Assembly: GCF_000172415.1 (NCBI RefSeq)
Contig: NZ_ABLD01000036.1
Span: 1 to 42,783, forward strand
Length of the DNA stretch: 42,783 bases
Source of the DNA: Paraburkholderia graminis C4D1M
Lineage (GTDB): Bacteria; Pseudomonadota; Gammaproteobacteria; Burkholderiales; Burkholderiaceae
Direction of reading: 5' to 3'
Positions 42,763 to 42,783 of the stretch are shown piece by piece. The first letter of the stretch is position 1. The number at the start of each line of letters is the position of its first letter. The position numbers and the translations under genes were made by a program. The notes under the pieces were generated by a model. That model did not search any database. It saw only the letters and a program-made list of their open reading frames with translations, and was not told where the DNA came from.

Positions 42763-42783
42763 TTGACGGCGCGACGGAAGTTC
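42763..42783 (+). promoter_or_regulatory. Possible strong promoter cut by the window edge
   Basis: TTGACG (42763-42768) is preceded by the A-rich GCAAAAACC, like an UP element, and 15 spacer bases follow to the end of the window, so the -10 box would lie just outside. The pattern recalls stable-RNA promoters of Burkholderiaceae, but the proof lies beyond the edge. Confidence 0.35.

Overview
The window looks like chromosomal core DNA of a high-GC betaproteobacterium in Burkholderiaceae, most likely Paraburkholderia or Caballeronia. The basis is dense, GC-rich coding with strong third-position GC, and these gene neighbourhoods: hemA-prfA-prmC-grxD-ubiX, ugpBAEC, rpe-gph-trpEGDC, apaG/mltA, and a paaN-pcaF-paaG-paaI-paaK block diverging from an enoyl-CoA hydratase. 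The genus is inferred from gene order and family resemblance, not from a search. I see no insertion sequence, prophage, CRISPR array, rRNA or tRNA gene.

Layout. 1-530: a gene-poor leader with a perfect 10-bp inverted repeat. 531-2126: an APC amino-acid permease. 2254-7656, minus strand: a LigB-type dioxygenase, then ubiX, grxD, prmC, prfA and hemA. This group joins translation termination (prfA and its methylase prmC) to tRNA-dependent haem synthesis (hemA). 7745-8456: a response regulator broken by a one-base frameshift. 8591-11453, plus strand: a short upstream ORF coupled to a small GlsB/YeaQ-like membrane protein, then aminopeptidase P and a HAD hydrolase. 11530-15185, minus: an AsmA-like membrane-anchored protein, ettA, and a secreted DUF3761 protein. 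15237-19538, minus: the glycerol-3-phosphate importer ugpBAEC behind a candidate Pho box. 19763-20857: ychF. 21127-25835, plus: a UbiH-family hydroxylase, dsbC, an M61 peptidase and azoR. 26016-27597, minus: ung and a CYTH phosphatase. 27649-33417, minus: rpe, gph, then trpE-trpG-trpD-trpC. 33770-35734: apaG, a small membrane protein, mltA and a possible small membrane ORF. 35823-42611: the phenylacetate genes around a palindromic operator. The last 25 bases may be the start of a strong promoter cut by the window edge.

The most interesting signal is between gph and trpE. A 24-codon ORF ending GAWPWRRWSR (three Trp codons) overlaps the base of a small hairpin. That hairpin competes with a U-tailed terminator hairpin, which is the layout of a transcription attenuator for the trp operon. 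A candidate promoter for it sits inside the 3' end of gph, where the GC-rich gene suddenly uses three ATA isoleucine codons. A 17-bp palindrome lies between the attenuator and trpE.

Other points worth a look are: the response regulator, which also has Glu where the phosphoacceptor Asp should be; a -10 box placed so that the UbiH-family mRNA would be leaderless; and at least seven short tandem repeats (7-16 bp units, 2-3 copies) in intergenic DNA, two of them covering stop codons.
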